Source of the DNA: Galdieria sulphuraria | Taxonomy: Eukaryota; Rhodophyta; Bangiophyceae; Galdieriales; Galdieriaceae | Direction of reading: 5' to 3' | NCBI RefSeq assembly: GCF_000341285.1 | Contig: NW_005178419.1 | Coordinates: 1-10,130 of the forward strand | DNA: 10,130 nucleotides | Part shown: piece by piece, positions 7,789-10,130 of the stretch | Position numbering within the stretch: position 1 is the stretch's first letter | How the letters are laid out: each line of letters starts with the position of its first letter | Notes under the pieces: generated by a model | What the model saw: only the letters and a program-made list of their open reading frames with translations | Databases searched by the model: none | What the model was told of the DNA's origin: nothing | Translations under genes and position numbers: made by a program

Positions 7789-8968
7789 TCATTTCTTATG
7801 GGTTGGCAGCTGAAAGTTTACCGATGGCTGTTCTAACACAACACAATGAATACCTCCACCACCTAGTAAGATCTCTCTTGCAGGAACTTGAACAACTGAT
7901 CGTTCGGGAAACAACTCTTGAAACAAATCTAACGCCAGCTTGTCATTTGGGTCATCATAGGAAGGCAGAATCACCACGCCATTGCCAATGTATGCATTGA
8001 CATAGGATGCAGGTAACCGTTGTCCAGTGTTTCTGGACAAAGCCATCCTGAAGTTTGTGAACTGAAGTTCTTTTATTTCTTCCTCGGTACGATATTGCGG
8101 AGCAGGCCCTAAAACCTTATGGATTTGGAATTTTTTGCCTCGAGCATCTGTTGAGTTTTCTAAAATTTCCAGAGCTGTTGCAGATCTCTTATATTGTGGG
8201 TCTTGACGGTCTTCTGTCCAATGTAAAACAACATGTCCTGCTTTGGCAAACATACAAAGATTATCTACATGTCCATCTGTATCAATGTCTCCATACACTC
8301 CAAATGGAAGCCAAATGACCTTTTCTACGTGAAGATATTCTTTCAATTTGGCTTCTACTTCTTTCTTTGTCATACCAGGATTGCGATTTCTGTTCAGTAA
8401 ACATTCCTCTGTCGTTATAATGGTGCCTTCTCCATCGGTCACCACTGCTCCCCCTTCCAACACCAGAGATGCTTCTACCCTCGGGATGCGTTCGATTTCT
8501 AGGATCTTCGAAGTAACAAGAGAATCGTACTCCCAATCTGGATAGCAGCCCTCTAAGGATCCTCCCCAAGCGTTGAAAGCGAAATCAACGCCACAAATAT
8601 TTGTAGAACCTTCACACGGAACTTTCCGAGTAAGAAATATTGGACCTGTGTCTCTCAACCAACAATCGTTGGTTTGTATTTCCACTATTCTTACATTACT
8701 CGGCAATAAATTTCGACACTGTTTCCAAGAACTTATAGAAGCAGCCACAGTTATTTTTTCATATTTCGATAACGTTTCAATGAGCTTTTGGAGCAAATAT
8801 GAGAAAAAAGCAGCATGAAAGGGTCAAGCTTACCTTAACAAAAGCTTCTTGGGCAGGTTTTCCGTCCTTTCTCCAGTTATCAGGTCTCTCTGGCCAGCCT
8901 ATCCAAGACTGACTATGTTGCACCCACTCTGCAGGATACACAAACTCTTCTAGTTTCATCACTCCCAT
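7789..8968 (-). CDS. Agmatine deiminase (agmatine iminohydrolase)
   Basis: Hydrolyses agmatine to N-carbamoylputrescine and ammonia, the second step of the arginine decarboxylase route to putrescine. Exons 8968-8834 (45 codons) and 8784-7789 are separated by a 49-nt intron with a GTAAGC donor and AAAAG acceptor; joining them restores the family sequence AFVK-LIETLSKYEK. The 376 residues match the usual length. The N-terminal signature is PAEW...WPERPDNWRKDGKPAQEAF. Active-site residues expected for the guanidine-modifying superfamily are present: Trp87 and Asp90 (CWLRDTGP), Glu155 (LEGGAV), His217 and Asp219 (DGHVDN), and the nucleophile Cys359 in GGGGIHC. No targeting peptide is obvious, so it is probably cytosolic. 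The start is the first ATG of the exon (a second is three codons later). It lies upstream of the aldehyde dehydrogenase on the same strand, 724 nt apart, so the two are separate transcription units. Peptidyl-arginine deiminase is excluded by size and signatures. The family is found in bacteria and plants; origin not settled. Confidence 0.96.
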
Positions 8969-9024
8969 TTCTCCAAAATTTCGTATGCAGAACCAAGAAA
9001 GGAAAACAAATTGATGAATGTCGA

Positions 9025-9057
9025 GTCTGATAGACAGATTCTCCTGGTCTGATAGAC
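9025..9057. promoter_or_regulatory. Tandem GTCTGATAGAC dyad repeats upstream of agmatine deiminase
   Basis: Two identical 11-bp copies of GTCTGATAGAC start at 9025 and 9047, exactly 22 bp apart, close to two helical turns. Each copy is itself a dyad (GTCT-GAT-AGAC). In the second copy the dyad extends to CTGGTCT-GAT-AGACCAG (9044-9060). They lie 57-89 nt upstream of the agmatine deiminase ATG, in its promoter or leader. Same-face tandem dyads are the expected form of a site for a dimeric regulator. An RNA hairpin in the leader is the alternative. The factor is unknown. Confidence 0.45.
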
Positions 9058-9060
9058 CAG

Positions 9061-10130
9061 CATTTGAATTCCTTTCGACAAGAGTCGTGGGATGAAAACT
9101 TCTACTTACAGTTAAAATACTACTTTGTTTTTATTTGTTGTATAAACTAGTCTTATGCGCTGGATATAGAGAATTACCGTTTTGATCATAAGCTGAAGAA
9201 GATTTATATAGAAGGACAAGACTCCTGCAAAATTCTTTATTAGAAAAGAGGGTTACTGTAATTGAATGGTTCTAAAAACTTTTTCTAAGAAGACAACTTT
9301 TCTCACCGTTTTGCGAACACAGGAATACTTACTTCCTTGTAAAAAATAATGGAAAGTAGCCCTTACACTGGAAATTCTCGACGACACATTGAAGAGGACT
9401 TCTTAAACCAAGATTTACAATAGTGCAGACAGCGATGTATCCGAGACAAGCACGGTTGCTACGTTGCTTAGGTAATATCACAACCTGCTTTAAAATTTCA
9501 AAGGAAACTCTATGTGTTATATACAAATGAATACAATTGGAGAATTTATTTATACTCTGGAATGTCGTAATTCTAAAGAATATCTCGTATCAACGTGTTG
9601 CGCTCCAAAAAGCACTTCCAGAAAAGTGAGATTCACATCCGTAAACTTTATTTTTCGGTATTTGTAAACAGGAACAAGGTGAGTTAAACGACTATTGTCA
9701 AAACGGATAGTTGTTAGTTACATTGCAATTCGACCTTTTCTTTCGTACTTTCACAGGAAGAGATGGAACTGTAGTGAACAGTATCGTGTCTTAAGCTGTG
9801 ATTATTTTTGAAGTCTGTCTAATCAAAGGTTTAGCAGTAGGCGGCTTACAACGCATCATTTCTTAATAAATACAGTAACAGCAGCAGCACTCAAAAGCAT
9901 TTTCTTTCTACATTTGGAGCTACTGTATAGTAAAGGCTGTTCCGAAAATCCTGAGTAAGTAACTCATTCAGTAGCAAAGAACAAGTTTTATATTTAAGGG
10001 TCTTTTTAAAATTTCTACTCTATCTTTCACCGGCAGTATTGCAAAGAAAAGCTATGGGCGAATATCTTATTCATCTGTATCGATAATGCAACAACTGGAC
10101 CAAACGGCATATTCCTCCACTTTCGAAAAC
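9061..10130. other. About 1 kb with no confident gene; weak exon candidates only
   Basis: No protein family, tRNA or rRNA is recognisable. The best plus-strand candidate is a frame from ATG 9512 (or 9527) through 9625, followed by a possible 46-nt GTGAGA intron, a 7-nt exon 9672-9678, a 78-nt GTGAGT...CACAG intron and an end at TAA 9792-9794. A further ATG at 9435 could join through a very short 32-nt intron. At the right edge, ATG 10086 opens a 15-codon plus-strand frame that runs off the window and may be the start of a gene. On the minus strand a GTAAGT at 9333-9328 ends a 65-codon frame with no ATG at its beginning. None has independent support. Confidence 0.4.

Noticed and set aside
8282-8569. 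Minus-strand 95-codon frame inside agmatine deiminase
   Set aside because: It overlaps the well-supported deiminase in another frame and has an arginine-rich, uninformative composition; a shadow.
9329-9526. Minus-strand 65-codon frame ending next to a GTAAGT
   Set aside because: It has no ATG at its beginning, no recognisable family and no matching exon on either side. The donor-like sequence alone is not enough.
9887-9900. CAG-rich run (AACAGCAGCAGCAC)
   Set aside because: Only three to four repeat units, within chance for the region; no evidence of a functional microsatellite.

Overview
The window looks like nuclear DNA of a compact eukaryotic genome. The genes are monocistronic and AT-rich. 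Four of the five larger genes need splicing or frame repair to be read, and their introns are short (about 48-73 nt) with GTAAGT-like donors and TAG/CAG/AAG acceptors. Several protein families here are otherwise mainly bacterial. The best fit is a unicellular red alga of the Galdieria/Cyanidiophyceae type. That is inferred from architecture and gene content; no diagnostic marker is present.

Layout. (1) 1-1302, minus: the 5' two thirds of a copper amine oxidase gene, cut by the window edge inside the intron just before the exon expected to encode the topaquinone (TPQ) tyrosine. (2) 1303-1751: a divergent promoter region, with a likely 5'-UTR intron of the amine oxidase. (3) 1752-3390, plus: a 12-TM APC-superfamily amino acid/polyamine permease whose reading frame shifts by one base inside TM3. 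(4) 3848-5301, plus: a four-exon gene of unknown function. (5) 5550-7064, minus: an intronless NAD-dependent aldehyde dehydrogenase of the bacterial AcoD/ExaC/AldB type. (6) 7789-8968, minus: a two-exon agmatine deiminase with all expected catalytic residues. (7) 8969-10130: promoter of the deiminase gene, then about 1 kb with no confident gene, only weak candidates.

How the genes may work together. Four of the five larger genes fit amine metabolism. A permease could import an amine, agmatine deiminase makes N-carbamoylputrescine and ammonia, copper amine oxidase turns a primary amine into an aldehyde plus H2O2 and ammonia, and the aldehyde dehydrogenase makes the acid. Two routes fit: agmatine to putrescine to 4-aminobutanal to GABA (needing an N-carbamoylputrescine amidase that is not in the window), or a small alkylamine such as ethylamine to acetaldehyde to acetate. 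This is a loose eukaryotic neighbourhood on both strands, not an operon, and the unknown gene sits inside it. The functional link is an inference.

The points most worth a second look are the amine gene neighbourhood, the frame break in the permease, a tandem 11-bp dyad repeat upstream of agmatine deiminase, and a 14-bp E2F-like palindrome between two convergent genes.
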